DNA of 64,000 nucleotides from Fasciola hepatica (taxonomy: Eukaryota > Platyhelminthes > Trematoda > Plagiorchiida > Fasciolidae). Below are positions 1 to 12,345 of this stretch, in pieces. The stretch is from NCBI GenBank assembly GCA_948099385.1, contig CANUEZ040000151.1:1124001-1188000 (forward strand), given 5' to 3'. Position 1 is the stretch's first letter; the number at the start of each line of letters is the position of its first letter. Position numbers and translations under genes: made by a program. The notes below the pieces were generated by a model. That model saw only the letters and a list, made by a program, of their open reading frames with translations. It was not told the origin of the DNA and did no database searches.

Positions 1-109
1 TTTCATCGTTTCTGGAGCTCATAGCGTCGAACAAGCAATATTGACCATGAGGATTTGGTAGTGCCGGTTAAGCACAACCCGTGATGATCCACCTAGTCTA
101 CTTGACCAC

Positions 110-425
110 TAAGGATTAAGACATTTAAAATAATAGAGAATCCGCTTGCATTTGTCACATCCAGAAGTACAACTCCATGAGCGGGAATCGAAGGGTTACC
201 TGCTGTTTAACGGTCAGTTGCTCTGCTAGCTGAGCTACTGCGGAATGACCATTCTGGTGTGAGTAACTCGAGTGAGTATCCAGTGATGCGCGACGACTAC
301 TTCAGTGATGCAGAACAACTGTTCTGCTTTCATCCACTGGACAAGCCTCGTCGATCACCTTCGAACGGGACGAACAGCGCACGGCTGAATACGATGGGAC
401 GAATAGTGAAATATATCCGTGGAAT
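110..425 (-). mobile_element. tRNA-derived SINE (copy 1)
   Basis: Read on the minus strand, this has a head of about 170 bp containing CTATTCGTCCCAT and TTCAGCCGTGCGCTGTTCG, then a tRNA-like segment at about 243-183 with a box A (AGTAGCTCAGCTAGCAGAGC) and a box B (CTTCGATTCCCGC), then a short tail related to GATGTGAAAAATGCAAG. The same head-tRNA-tail order occurs at 21.7-22.0, 25.6-25.9 and 44.85-45.1 kb, which is the main reason to call it a dispersed family. The tRNA part is in the middle to 3' end, not at the 5' end as in ordinary tRNA-SINEs. It is probably transcribable by RNA polymerase III and would depend on a LINE for movement. No clear target duplication was found, so the edges are approximate. 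Confidence 0.6.
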
Positions 426-1990
426 ACAATATTAGCATTAGAAGCCTGAACTTTAGGTTATGAAAAATCCGCGTGATTTTTTCGCATCCAAACCCATTCC
501 GCCAAGGAAAAGATGAAAGACTTATCTGTAATCAAATCTATGACGAAGAGATTAGACGAGAATCATATATTCCATTTGTTCCGATATTTTCCAGGACCAA
601 TCTGGTGTACACATAGCGTAATAAAAAATAGTAAAGCCTTGGTTTGCGAACTTTTTCATGTGATGAGATACTGTGACGCCGAAAAAATGATGATTCCGTC
701 GTAGCAAACGGGAAAACCAATGGATAAGACGCATTTTATTGAGCTGTCCCAAGATGAGAGTTTTGCTTACTTGCAGAAATGAGGCGAAAGATGGGTTGGT
801 TCGAGCTGCCCACTTAATATACTTCTGACATGTTTGTAAACGCAAACAGTATTCCGTGTACGGTATGAACATTCGAGGTATCTGTCAAGGGAATAAAGAT
901 AAGCATAGTGAATTCAATGTAATTAATAAGCCTGAACACGCTGATCAATTCATGATTGATTGTCGATAAACTGAGGGTACCTGAGACCTTTCCGTACAGT
1001 CTACTATGGACAGGTCAATTGGAGTGAAAATTCTGCGAACAAAGTCCGGGATGGTCTTCCCCCTTCACATGTCCTGATATTTCTTGCTAGCCCTTATTCC
1101 GTTGTTTTACACCTTGGATCGAAGCCCACGCCGGATGTTGACCTGGATGGACGTGAGATTGGTTCATTGGTGTCACACGGTCCTTGACTAATTTAACACT
1201 GACTTTTGCAATCAACTATGAACCTTGTTTAATTTGAGCCGATTACAAACCGTGAAGAGGTCAGTGTTGAGGTTGGTCTTATTTTTGTCATGATTCTGAT
1301 TATTTTCATCGAAGATCCGTATTTGAACATAGCTGGGCTTATTGCACCTCTTGAAATGCAGCATGTTGGTTACACTGACCTCTGTTACCACCCACATAAC
1401 CATACAAGCACCCCATGATTTACTGTTTTTGCCTAATTCGGTAGAATATTCCTAAGACTTGTTGAAACATTTTAAAAACAAGAATCCTCCATCGGAAATG
1501 ACCTCTTCTGGGCATAAATGAAAAACAGGATGTCTAAAAAACCTAGAGCTCAACCAGGAAAAAAACCGCGCCGGCAGGAAAGTAGCTATTTATAACATGT
1601 GCCTACTCGGTGTAATCAGCAGCCAAGTTCGATTCCTACCGAGTAATTTTTCGATACCGTTGGACCTTGCTAGAACAAGTGAAACTCTTAGCTCGAAGCA
1701 ATCCTTTTGTAAGAAACCTGGCTTCACGGTGATATTAACGATGAAATAGTTGCACTTGATTTTTTCACTGGATATCGTATAAAACGCCCTAGATCCCGTC
1801 GAGAGCGAGGTAGAGAACCCATCATGTATATCAACAATCGTTGATGTGAACATGTCAGAACCATTCATATCTATCCTACAACTTTCGTCAGCTGTTCCAG
1901 AAGCGAAGGCAAACCTGATTTTTTAAGAAATTTTGGTTCGCTTCTGCCAGGAAATGTACAAATTTCTCCCAAATTTTCAGCTACAAACTA
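426..1990. other. No gene recognised
   Basis: Only short ORFs (up to 106 codons) occur here. None has a recognisable domain or a convincing pair of splice sites. Probably intergenic or intronic DNA. Confidence 0.5.
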
Positions 1991-2054
1991 TCAAGGATTT
2001 GTTAACTCATTTCTACAGTTCTAGGTGAACTATTACGATATTTCATTGTGCACA

Positions 2055-2245
2055 GTTACTAGCGACTTTAATTGTTTCAGTGTAAGCTACCTTCATCCCT
2101 TCGGTTTGAAGAACACTGTTTCAGTTCCAACTAGACTGGACGCTTCCTTGGATCTTCTTTTAGCTAACAACGGATGTCTTTTTCCATTTCGGGTCGCTCT
2201 CCACTAGGCTTGTCTGACCACACAGCAGTCGAAACCTCACCCAAG
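2055..2245 (+). pseudogene. CR1-like endonuclease fragment
   Basis: C-terminal half of an apurinic-type endonuclease. The DFN motif (SDFNCFSV) lies at about 2061-2084, LDASLDLLLANNG follows at about 2135-2175, and after a frameshift the terminal motif GLSDHTAV is at 2206-2229. The paired DFN and SDH motifs are metal- and catalysis-related residues in this nuclease fold. The upstream catalytic Asn and Glu motifs are absent, so the domain is truncated. The frameshift lies between about 2180 and 2195. Confidence 0.7.
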
Positions 2246-2834
2246 ATCAACAGATATACCAGCCATAAGCACTTCACACGGGGCCGTGATCGCCCAGCTG
2301 GGAAGAGGCAGGTTTATCCTGAGAACATTCTAAAGCCTCGGGAAATGGCTGCTCAGACAGAATTTTCTACACCCACAGACGCAGATCTTTTGGTCCGCTG
2401 GGACCACCTCAGCGGGTGTTGAGATTCGTGCCTTAATCTTTGCCGTCTAGTTGAAACTTTGTATTCGCGCGTCGATCTTCTACTACCCTTCACCTTTAGC
2501 AGCTTCGTCGTTGCAGGGAATACGCCTTCAAACATTATACTCTCGCAAAGCCGTCAAGACCCGGCTGTACCTCCCCGCTTCCTCAAATCCATCTACATGC
2601 CCAACTATCTAGTCAGCAGAAGTCACAGCGACACTTGGAAACCGTTGAAAGATCTAACTGATAGCTCATCCTCGCGCAAGTCTGCTATTACTGACGTAGA
2701 CGAAGTCAAAAAGTCATTCATCAGAGCAGTACGACCCTTCGTTACCGTACATCTCTTATAAAGTTAGTACCAAGAACCACCATGTTACATCCAACCGTGC
2801 ACATCGACATTGAACTGTTCCTCCTTAGCCCCGG

Positions 2835-3839
2835 ATCGAACGGACTCATCCCCATTGCTCAAGGAGTGTGCAGTTACCGTCAGCTCTATTCTCTCCGATA
2901 TTTTCAGCCAATGTCTGAAGGACAGAAAGATTCCAGATTGTTGGAGGATAGCAGTTGTAACCCCCATTCCCGAAAAACGTATTTTGAAATTCCTTCCCAT
3001 TGTCTGTAATTCTGTCTCCCTCAAAGTTCTAGAAAGACTAGTTCCTCAGCAACTGACTGAAAATTTTCATGTTCCAGATCTTGATAAGTTGATGCAGTCG
3101 CCATCTTGGCACATTACATTCTATCCAAACCCAAAATGATGGACTAAAGTGGTATGAGTCTACTTCCTAGACTACGGTGACGTATTCAATTGCTCAATAT
3201 TGTTTTCATCTTTTCTATTGCGTCGCACGGGACAAGCCACTTTCCTTTCTCTTCGTCTCTGCTACTGAGCCTCCACGTGTTTCACCGCTGGAAGTTTACT
3301 TTCTCAACCACCTGCAGTTTACTCGTTATAACAGTAAAACCTCGTTTTCTGTTACCACTACCTGTGCCGTTCCCCAGGTGGCCGTACTGTCCGCTTTTTC
3401 TTTTTATGCGTACTTGAAAATACTATTTCTCTCAGATACTGTATGCTTACCCTCTTAAATGACCACGCGAATTTCAGATTGGCTTCATGCTCATAACTTG
3501 GGCCTTGACCCAAACAATTGCGGTGATGTAATATTCTTTTTGGAGAGTAGCAAACAATCCATTTTTCAAAACGACTGCAATTACGTTACAATAATTGGGG
3601 AACAGCTGAATCATCCTGATTCAGTAAAGTACCTTGGATTGCTACTTGACCATAACCTCACTTGTTTCAAAAGTGCTAGTCTCATTTTTGTGAAAACTCG
3701 AGGCTTGACCTTCTACGTTTCACGTCTCAAATTGCACTTCATACCCACTCACCTTTTTGGGTGTCCCACCTTACTGGCTTTATACCTCACTAGTCATCTT
3801 TCCTGGCCTGTTGTTGAAAGACTTCAACTTTATTGCTAG
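2835..3839 (+). pseudogene. CR1-like reverse transcriptase relic
   Basis: RT blocks can be followed across frames: a DSSPLLKECAV segment near 2845, IPDCWRIAVVTPIPEK near 2925-2980, SVSLKVLERLV near 3010-3050, a QVAVLSAFSF motif (equivalent to QGSVLSPFLF) near 3375-3405, and SVKYLGLLLDHNLT near 3620-3662. The catalytic FADD box is replaced by TLLNDHAN at about 3444-3467, so one of the paired aspartates is lost. The section from 3459 keeps 126 open codons covering the thumb and C-terminal part. The C-terminal similarity continues weakly to about 4165. Confidence 0.7.
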
Positions 3840-4200
3840 ATCCCTTAAGATTTTGTAATCTGTCAGTGTCTTACAGTGTCGGCTTCCCACTCACTTTATC
3901 ATATCATAACATAGCAAAAGCTTGTCAGTAGCCGTCTACAAAGATTCTCACTGACTGTGCTTATCCTCTTCACAAAGATCCAATGAAGTATTTATACACT
4001 TCTTACACACGCTCTCAATGCAAACATCTCCACGCATGTAGGCGAGCGTACAGCAATTCTATTTTTCCATACCTGGAAGGTATTTGTACCATCCGACTTT
4101 TGTGATATCAGGACTAAGACAACATCTAGAATAACATCGATGTTTACTAGCCAGTATTCCAGTCTTCCATTTTTTACACCGTGTAATTTTCACTTTTTGA

Positions 4201-4870
4201 GGTGTATGCGGTACTGTGAAGGCGGCATACCCACCTCTCAGAGTGTATAAAGCAATTAGCGGACCTGGCTTGACTTGAACTCCGAGAGATCACCTTCAAT
4301 TCTGCTGTTGATCATTTTTGCCCTCGATCTGGCTAACTGGATCTAATGGATAGGACTTGAACCTGACACTGCTTCGCTCTAGTGTAGCAGTATGCTCGTT
4401 TACTCTCCGTGTGGAATGTCTATTAGCCACTGCTTCCAGGTCACCTATCCTTGCCCGTATCTACGCTAAGTCACTTTGTTGGTCTTATCTGATCGTATCG
4501 CTAATCCATGAACCCTTGCTTCGAACTGATACGATGGCTTACACAACCTTCTTTCCTGCTGCTTTACCCACCAATATGCGACAGTATCCAAATTACATAA
4601 TCCCGATGTTTCCCCGTTCACCATCCACCAGGTTTCACACTAACTCTGTTGGTGTTATCGTTACCACAATTCACTCCCGTCGAGCTGTCGTTTTTCAGTT
4701 GAACTTCTGTGTCCTCCGTTCGTCGGGGTCATATTTGCTCTCCTTCCCACACTCCCTCATTCAGTCCCGTGACTTGAACTACCGTTTCACACCGTCATTG
4801 CCCATTGACTGTGATCGATAAACCACTACCACTCTTCCCGTTTAACCTCTTGCCCCCTTGGGAATACAAT
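4201..4870 (+). other. Pyrimidine-rich stretch after the CR1 relic with a 154-codon ORF
   Basis: Directly after the CR1-like C-terminus. An ORF at 4357-4821 is 154 codons long, one of the longest in the window, but its product is rich in Leu, Ser, Thr and Arg and matches no domain I know. The strand is C/T-rich, which suppresses stop codons and can keep a chance frame open. The likeliest reading is the 3' untranslated part of the CR1 element or plain low-complexity DNA. A real exon is possible but less likely. Confidence 0.3.
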
Positions 4871-5415
4871 AATCAGGTTCAACCAGAAGTCAGATTAGTG
4901 ATGTCAACTTTGCCTAGTAAAGACATACCACTTATCAAATGATACATCAACGTTGACGGGATGATCGGCGTTAAATAAACAGCGGATAAGTTGGAAGGAG
5001 TATTATAAAAGTTGGACCACTGCTTTCGGCCTTTTATGATGTGTCGGCTTCCACTAGACGCCATCAACCAAGGGCTGCAAGCAGGGAGATATGAGGCATT
5101 TGTGCTCCCAAAACTTAATCATCCTATTGCTGTCATTATTTTCGGCTCTCGTCCTACTTTGATATACTTATAGTTATTCTGATTTCTCGGTTAGGTTCTT
5201 CCTTAGAGGTAGCAATCAGAGGTTTGCCACAACACATAAACGCGTAATATTTGTTTCAACTGAAATAGATTCATTGGAGTCTCTCACATTCAGGAGACTA
5301 AAGTAAATACACAAGAATAAACCACGAATAGGTTAGCGAAAAGTACTGGATGACACACCGTTCGTCAGATACTACATAAGTTGTTATTCGATTCGATTTA
5401 CGTAAGTAGCTTTAT
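4871..5415. other. No gene recognised
   Basis: AT-rich, with short ORFs only. Nothing supportable beyond possible intronic or intergenic DNA. Confidence 0.5.
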
Positions 5416-5641
5416 CTATTCACTTGATTGTTGAAGTAGAGCTTTTAAAGGCATATATTCCAACGATCTGTGTCGCTCACGGTCTTCACGAGCGGACACT
5501 ACAGAGTGATTTCTCCCAAGAGAGATCAGAAAAGTCGAAATCTGAGTACTGCTATCATTTTTATTAATAATATTAGAAATTTGAACCTCCAGAGGTGCAC
5601 CATCTTCCGAAAAACGCACTGTACATTGTGACTGGATTGCC
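5416..5641 (-). CDS. Candidate coding exon (unrecognised)
   Basis: On the minus strand an open stretch of about 75 codons begins after a pyrimidine-rich acceptor (cttacctccgtttgag, then GGCAATCC) at 5641 and runs to a stop at 5416-5418. The peptide (including VRFSEDGAPLEVQISN and DRERHRSLEYMPLKALLQQ) has a natural, non-repetitive composition but no domain I can name. The entry phase (exon starts on the third codon base) does not match the phase-0 donor of the exon at 5890-6122, so the two cannot be joined directly. It may be the last coding exon of the same minus-strand gene with another exon between, or a chance ORF. Confidence 0.3.
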
Positions 5642-5889
5642 CTCAAACGGAGGTAAGTAAGCTTTCGGTTTTGACCGATTCTCTATTAGTAGACGTAGAT
5701 TACGGACCCTCCATCTTTGGATTCGTATTCTGTGAGACACTCAGCAACCGGAAGGTGCACCCTTGCTACTAGTGATTACAAACAGCAGTATGGATCATTT
5801 ATGTGAAATAATCTATATTTCCAACCGGTTAAAAAAAGTCACATGGTATGTCTGGTGAATTGATCAACGCAGAGAGAGAATAGACTTAC

Positions 5890-6122
5890 TTTATGAAACC
5901 CAGGCTGAAGCATGAATGCATCCAACGGTTTGTTTGCCTCTTTGAATTTACAGTAAGCCGGGTGCATGTAACCAAACCACAATCGAAGATTAATTGAAAA
6001 TATTTGTTCCAAATTGTTGAAAATTTTCAATCCATCCAAATGAAGGAATTGTTTCTCGCGAATTCGATGAAATGGATCGGAATAAGTCTGCAGGCGATGT
6101 TGAAATTGCGAATGAGTCATGG
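5890..6122 (-). CDS. Candidate exon, possible RhoGEF (DH) domain fragment
   Basis: On the minus strand about 77 codons are open down to a strong donor (CATAAA, then GTAAGT) at 5890, leaving in phase 0. The acceptor is weak (attaaaag at 6123-6124); alternatively the ATG at 6120 starts translation. The peptide contains HLDGLKIFNNLEQIFSINLR, which has the look of the conserved I-F-x-N-x-x-x-I stretch of Dbl-homology domains, followed by AYCKFKEANKPL. If right, this is part of a guanine-nucleotide exchange factor for Rho-family GTPases. A spectrin-like exon lies 3.5 kb upstream on the same strand, an arrangement known in Trio/Kalirin/MCF2-type proteins. The family call is inference. Confidence 0.4.
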
Positions 6123-9100
6123 CTTTTAATTAATCAGAAATTCACTAGCAAGATTTCATTTTATCAGCCTATGGTCAGATGAAAGTATGATTTCTTGTGT
6201 TATCCATGTCCGCGGTTCAAAAGTTAAGAATGTTTTGGTTACGTAAGCTCTTCCAACGGAGTCATCTTCAGAAGAATCATTCGCTTTTCGGATTTACGCA
6301 ATTAGAGATTTGAATTAGTATCACTGTTTCCATATTTACTTGATTTTACTCTACACTATTTCCTGTAGTTTATGCGTCAAACGCAGTAGCTGACGCGCCT
6401 TGCATCGTCGCTGAAAAGTCTTGCGCCGCAGTCTAAGAAACATCCTTGATATTGATCGCAATATGAGTATATGACTTCGGCGTTTTTGTTTTCAGTGATA
6501 GGTACACAATTAAATCTGCATGAAAAGTTGTACTAGCTTTGAGCTACCATCTACGCCACAGTAGGTGTGATGACTGAAATTTCGGGGCGTGGACTAACTT
6601 ACAAAAATGAGCGATCTGGTTATTTATGCTCTGATTTTGACCAGTTGTATACACTTCTCCCGGATTCCAATCTATTCGTTTTTTTAAGCTGGCGAAACCT
6701 CCTAAAGGGAAACCGCCTGCCGTTAGTTGTGCTCAGCCGGAATAGGCGAACTAGGTGGCCTCTTGCCTCGTTAGTTCTACTTACTCAGTTGAACTACTGA
6801 ATCTTTTTGAGTAGGTCAACTGTAATTTTCTGCAATTTTAATCTTTTGTTGAGAAATTTAAGAAGCAATTAAAAGGCTCCAGCATTCGCAGATTAGGGCT
6901 ATCATTCCAAGCTTACATAAAGAATAGAATAAATTTAAAGAAATCAATTTTTTGAAATCTATCGAGGTGTGCTGTATAGTTAACGAGTAACACAAGTTAA
7001 TGTTATGGATATTTTTTCGAAAAGTTCCACATTATGCTTCATTTTATGAAGATGTTTTTCAGCTTATAATTTAGTCTACTTTAGGTAAGAAGTAGCTAAT
7101 TTATTCTTCATTCTTGTTGAGATAATTGACTACGTGATGATATTATGTCGTCTAACATGTGGCAGATATCCTCAAATAAAAGCATCACATCGACCGATTT
7201 TGTTTCCCCACTTCAACTGCTCGGAGAAGCACTGAAGCAGAGCACCGTCGTACGCGCCCCCACTGGTCGCGTATGATTTTGCGGTCAACGATGAGTGTCG
7301 TTTGAAAACTGTGGGGAAGTATCAGAAGTGGAGCCACATCACGTGACGAGAACGGTAAAATAACCGACGGTACCAACCCTGTTCGGTACGCTGGATACGT
7401 CGTAGAATACAGTTACGCAAACTGTATTTCGGATTTTGCTTGTGATTGGGTAAAAGTGAACTACTGAGGATTCATTTCAAACCAGAAGAATAAAATCATA
7501 TAAACTGTGGTTATTTCAGACGTCGGTCAGACAGAAAGTCAGTCAGTCAGTCGGTTAGTCAGTGATACCAGTCAATCAGTCATTCGTTCAATGTCTGTTC
7601 CGTCAAACTGAGTAAATCAGTTGGCGAAAGTGTTCATTTACCTATTACTCACCTTGCAAGTTTCGTTACACAAATAATTAGATCCCACAAATTTCCAGAG
7701 TCTTTGTTTTCAAGAGACTTAAAAACCCGTACGACGCACGTAAAGGGTCTTACAATCTAGCAGCAACCGACGATTGCTCAATTACGCAGAAGAACTGGCC
7801 ATCCGCAGTCAAAGCCCCGATCTATGTAGTCAGCGTGAATGGTTCATCGTTTTAGTTCTGCTTTGGTAACAGATACACGTTAGTTGATCGTAAGTTTGTC
7901 TCTTAATGCCTTTTTTCTTGACTATGTAAACATTTACGGTGAATGCAGCATGTACGTTGTGAACATGCAGCAAAATGCTTCTGGATACATAGTGCAAACT
8001 GATCATTTTGGTATCTGTATTCCAATTTGCGTCGGGAAACAAGTGTTTTCACTCGGTAGATATATCTGGATCTAATTGAGAACCGGAAGTCTTAGCATAT
8101 TAAGCTTACCCCCGTGACTTTCAGTACTGGAAGACTATATGGTTCTCCAACAAATATGAATCAAATCAATGTTCGTTTCTACATACATGTCACAGTACTC
8201 ATGGATGTAACTCAAAGTGACATCAGTGTTCGTAATTTGAAACCTTATCCGTCCCTTAGTAAACAAATTCCCCTCATAGCATTCCGTTTTCTGTGATCTG
8301 TGTTATTAACCACATTACGAGCACCAATTTGCTCCCTTCGTTGTGAGAACGGACGAAAGGTCCCCGAACTCAGTGAATCCTTTGTTGACTGCCGAAATAC
8401 AAGCACATCATTTTTCGTAAGAAAAACCCAAGGTCACTGGTCACATGTTTAAATGGAACTGTCTGCCACGCGACGACCGGTTATTCGTTTTGTTCATTTG
8501 TAAAACAGCACGAACACAGCATGGAAACAAATGGAACAGCGGGGAGAAAATCTCACTGATTACCATTCAGATTGTTAACGCACAGGCAGACCAAGAATGC
8601 GGATAGTGAACACATCTACTAACAGAGTAAAGCACCGAATTGAAACAAAAAAACACTTACGTCTAGAATTGCTCTCAAAGAATTAATATAGTTCAATTCT
8701 GTGACGAAAATCTCCCAAATTGCGGATTGTCTTTTGTGTTCACGCGATGTAAGCGGCTGAGCAATAAAAAGAAATAAAAGTAAAACAGGAAAGTGACATT
8801 TTGGTAGATTGCATCTCTCTCTTCTGGGGAAGTAAATACGTTTGGTGAGCTACTCGCTAACTTAAATTTGGTCACATTTCATTTACGGTCCAATTATCGT
8901 GTTAGGATGTCATTCCCTTGAACGATTAAGTTCTGAAAAACGCAGAATATCAGTAAATCAGTTTGTAGCTAAACAAGCAATCTTTTTTTTTTACCAGAAA
9001 TCGGTTATTCTAGAACCATGATCAGATTAGTATTGTCGATTCTAATGTCTCACGAAGTTCTAATGATACATAAATTGACAGACCGGACCACTACACAGAG

Positions 9101-9598
9101 GTCGAAGTCCTAATTGGTGAAGTCTTCTACCGTGACCAGTGTGGAACAACGCGAGATTCCCCCGTTGTAGGGGCTTATAGATGGGGCTTCACCCAGTGTT
9201 TCATCATGCTCAATTCGAAATCAAAACGGTTAACTTTAGACGTAAAGCGATACCTGTCGCAATGCATCAGTTGGATAGATTTATATTTGCTTCTTCCTTT
9301 CAACTCTTCGCGTGAACTTTCATTTCGACCTGTTAGACCGTTGTGCTCTACGTACAGTACCACCTAAAATTTGCCAACCAAAATGACTGAAAGGAGCCCT
9401 TTTGTATCTCTTTCTGTCTTTATGAAAAACGGACATAACAGCAGGGAAGTAGGAGTGTAGGTTAGGTGTCTGTTAAGTACATATTACCATCGTAAATACA
9501 GATTATAGTAGCTTGAGCCGCAATAACAGCAACGATTCTATGACTATAGATAAATTTATCCCTGACTATCAGTTTTGAACTTTGCAAATCATACTCAC
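6123..9598. other. Probable intron or intergenic DNA
   Basis: Lies between two minus-strand exon candidates. Only short ORFs and an AGTC microsatellite (7537-7590) are visible. No transposon coding remnant was recognised. Confidence 0.4.
7537..7590. repeat. AGTC-type microsatellite
   Basis: Four clean AGTC units at 7537-7552, then degenerate copies interrupted by GTTAGTCAGTGATACC. A short simple repeat with no function suggested. Confidence 0.8.
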
Positions 9599-9895
9599 TT
9601 TTTCCGTTTTGACAAAAGCATTCCAGCTTTCGTCGAGGCTGAACAAGTGTTTCCGATGTCTTTCCAGGTTATTTCGAAGGATGCTACAATTTTCTGCAAA
9701 TAGTTCCGATTGTTTTCCGGCCAGAATAAACGAACGACAATGCTCGTCCAAGCCAAAACCGTCGCCGTCAAGATCGATGCACGGAGGAGGACGTTCCAGG
9801 AAACAACGCAGTTCCAACAGTTCGGAGGTGCTCATTTCATTACAATCATGTCGAGTACAGTAGTCAAACCATTCTTGCATGGCTTTTGAACGATC
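9599..9895 (-). CDS. Candidate exon, spectrin-repeat-like
   Basis: The best-defined exon candidate in the first 10 kb. Minus strand, 297 bp, 99 codons, phase 0 at both ends. The acceptor is taaaactattttattcag before GATCGT and the donor is GGAAAAA before GTGAGT. The peptide runs from DRSKAMQEWFDYC to WNAFVKTEK. Its second half (NNLERHRKHLFSLDESWNAF) has the spacing of a spectrin-type helix (L, R and W positions); the middle (PPPCIDLDGDGFGLDEH) is a Pro/Asp-rich linker. Together with the DH-like exon at 5890-6122 it suggests a Dbl-family exchange factor with spectrin repeats. That assignment is inference; the exon itself is better supported. Confidence 0.5.
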
Positions 9896-11544
9896 CTGAA
9901 TAAAATAGTTTTAGGAAAGAATATGAAAACTGTTCGGATTGCCTTTCATCAGAAGAAGTGAGAAACATGATGTTGGAAAAAGATGAAGCCGTCAAAGCCT
10001 CCACAGAAAACCAATCGACTCTTCTACAATGATGTCAAATGTTTCTTTTGATCCTCTTAACTGCATTTCAAGAGGACCAGTAACATGAGTAGTCATAGGA
10101 ATTCGACTGCGGGTGCATTTACTCCCTAACAGTCTCCAGAAACTATGCGTTTTCTGTCGTCTTAGCCAAGACCGACCCATGATGGCTATTTGTCAGTTAC
10201 TGGAGCTTGTTTAGTAGACTCTGGCGATCGTTTTATAGCTACTACCCGCCGTTCGGCTTCCACGGTCTACGACAAAGTTACCAAAATCTTTCGGTGAACC
10301 CAAGAACCATGAGACCACGCAGCCTTTCACGTGGCTCTTACGTGGCCGCCAGGCCCTAAAACTGGGTCCGGAACTTCACACGTGAGGTTACCTTGTGTAG
10401 TATGAGTGAGCCGGAATGGTTTGATTATTGTATCCTAGACCGTGATCGCCAAATAATCTGCAGTGACTGTTAGGTGATCGTCAATATCTACTAAGCGATC
10501 GCTTATGGCTATCGAATGATGAGATAATCTGTGGGTTTCTCCCGAATATGACAAGACTTGGGAGAAAACCGGCTCCAGATAGGCGTTTTTCGCATAAACC
10601 ATAAAGTTCTATCGGAGGTTGTCAAATTATAACTTCACTGTGATGTATGACGACTCCACTTTAACTAGTTGCTTGCAAATATCCAGTCACGGGGGATTCG
10701 CGTGCTCCAGTATGAACTCATGACTCATTCGGTGGAGCATACGTAGCACAAAAGCGTAGGTGGCATCCGGTGATCTTTGATATTTAGATAACTTCGATAT
10801 CTAATGAAAATATTCACCTGTGCACAATTAGTCTTACTTTTGTAGGTCCAATACGAAATTTTGGCGTACTGAGGGCATTATATGAGTAGTTATTCGCTCC
10901 TGACCAACTCATGACTCAGTGGATGCGTGTGCGTGTGTGTGTGCGTCTAAAAATGACCATTTTGAGCGAAAGAACCTATTACTGTTCAGAGGTTCATGCC
11001 AAAATCAATCGGTGAGGATACTGGTTGGTCTCGTGCCAAAACCTAATCTAGTTTTACCAGCAGACCAGCAATGTCATTTGATGGGCGATGACAGCCTATA
11101 CAGAATCGAGGCCAATGCTGAAGCCTACAAAAGCATTACCGACAAGGCAGCAAATTGATTGCGTAGACCAATAAGTTGAGAAGGGAAGCTTGTCAAGCGG
11201 CTGTTGGCCGTGCCACGAACTAATCAGAGAAGAGACATTCCCCGAAACCAATTGTGTAATTTATTTCTGTGGTTACATCGACCTGTTTTGGGGGTCAAAA
11301 TTTCGAGTCAAAGGTTCCAGTTAGGGTTCGCAAAGAGAAACCCCTTCTGCGGTGTAGACTGCCGTAATGTACTATTCGCCTAGATCCCCAGCATCCTGCC
11401 CGTAAATGACCTTGATAGTTTCTTTTCTTTTCAGTTCAGATGGATGCTAAATGCCACGGATTATTCTGGCTCCGGAGAAAAACAGTAGTTCATAAGTGGG
11501 ACGGAAATAAAAGACTCATTTTAAGCCTACATGTTTACTTCAGT
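9896..11544. other. No gene recognised
   Basis: Contains a short TG microsatellite and scattered short ORFs. A minus-strand ORF at 9992-10180 (62 codons, with THVTGPLEMQLRGSKETFD) has protein-like composition but no splice support. Otherwise nothing. Confidence 0.4.
10925..10947. repeat. GTGTGC/TG microsatellite
   Basis: About 23 bp of alternating GT and GC steps. A short simple repeat. Confidence 0.7.
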
Positions 11545-12345
11545 CGGCTGCATTCAACGTCCGCATATCAAATTGGGCAACAGAAAGCTCTCACTAAAAC
11601 TCTTGGGAGTTCCAAAATAGATGTCCTACGTTTCCGAAAGACGTACACAAGATCCCACCTCTGCGGTCACTATTCGCATCCCAGATACGACCACCGTCCT
11701 TCGCTTTACTCTTCGTGTGTCCGGTGGTCCGGAGCCTACTGCTCGTAGTCAAGCTGGCAAGGAAATCGTCCTGAGCATGAACGCTGAACGTGCACTACTA
11801 CACTGGATTTTAGGCAGCAGTGATTTGTGTTCAGCTCGGCTAGACGGTTTTGCACGTGTCAATAGAAACAGACCGAAACGTTGACACTTCTTCTCATGTC
11901 TATGTATGCTTTCATTGACTGCAGTTCATCTGTATTCAAGGATGAATTCTTTCGGGGATTCGTCCCAGCTACTTCAAAGCATACGTTCAAAGGACGGGGT
12001 GGTCAGTGCTGAAGAAATAAATGCCAAACTTCAGAGTTCGTTGAATTCCAAAATGCAAACGAGGGATCCATTTACTAATGCGGTCGATGGACATGTAAAC
12101 CGCGAGTGACTCACCCAGATGGGCTCCGATCACAGATTGTTTCTGGCGGTTAGAAACTCCTACCATAAGAAGCGGCCTAGACTTACATGGCATCCTCCTA
12201 AATCTTCACAATGTTGGACTCAGATCGACCATATTGTCGTAAGCCACTGCTGGCATAGAACAACGGAAGATTGTCATTCATTTTGGTCTATACTTGTGGA
12301 CTCAGATCATGCCTTGGCACATGCTCGATTCTGTTTATGTCTCGT
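11545..12345 (+). pseudogene. RTE-1 endonuclease domain
   Basis: Begins at FNVRI (11547, the catalytic Asn motif), then VSERRTQDPTSAVTIR near 11625-11670 (catalytic Glu motif), RFTLRVSGGPEPTARSQAG near 11700-11757, and LTWHPPKSSQCWTQIDHIVV near 12180-12240, ending with the SDHALAHAR motif near 12300-12330. The DFN-type motif expected in the middle (near 12000) is not recognisable. Frameshifts lie near 11620 and between 11885 and 12119. Key Glu and His residues survive although the frame does not. Confidence 0.75.

Larger units (their letters stand above)
2020..4200 (+). mobile_element. CR1-like non-LTR retrotransposon relic
   Basis: A decayed LINE on the plus strand. In order it holds an endonuclease end, a linker, a reverse transcriptase and a C-terminal region, spread over all three frames with many stops. 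The layout (APE-type endonuclease with DFN and SDH motifs; RT block with DCWRIAVVTPIP; late motif SVKYLGLLLDHNLT) fits the CR1/Jockey group rather than the RTE elements elsewhere in the window. The 5' part of the endonuclease is missing, as is usual for 5'-truncated LINEs. It is not active. The subfamily cannot be fixed by eye. Confidence 0.75.
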
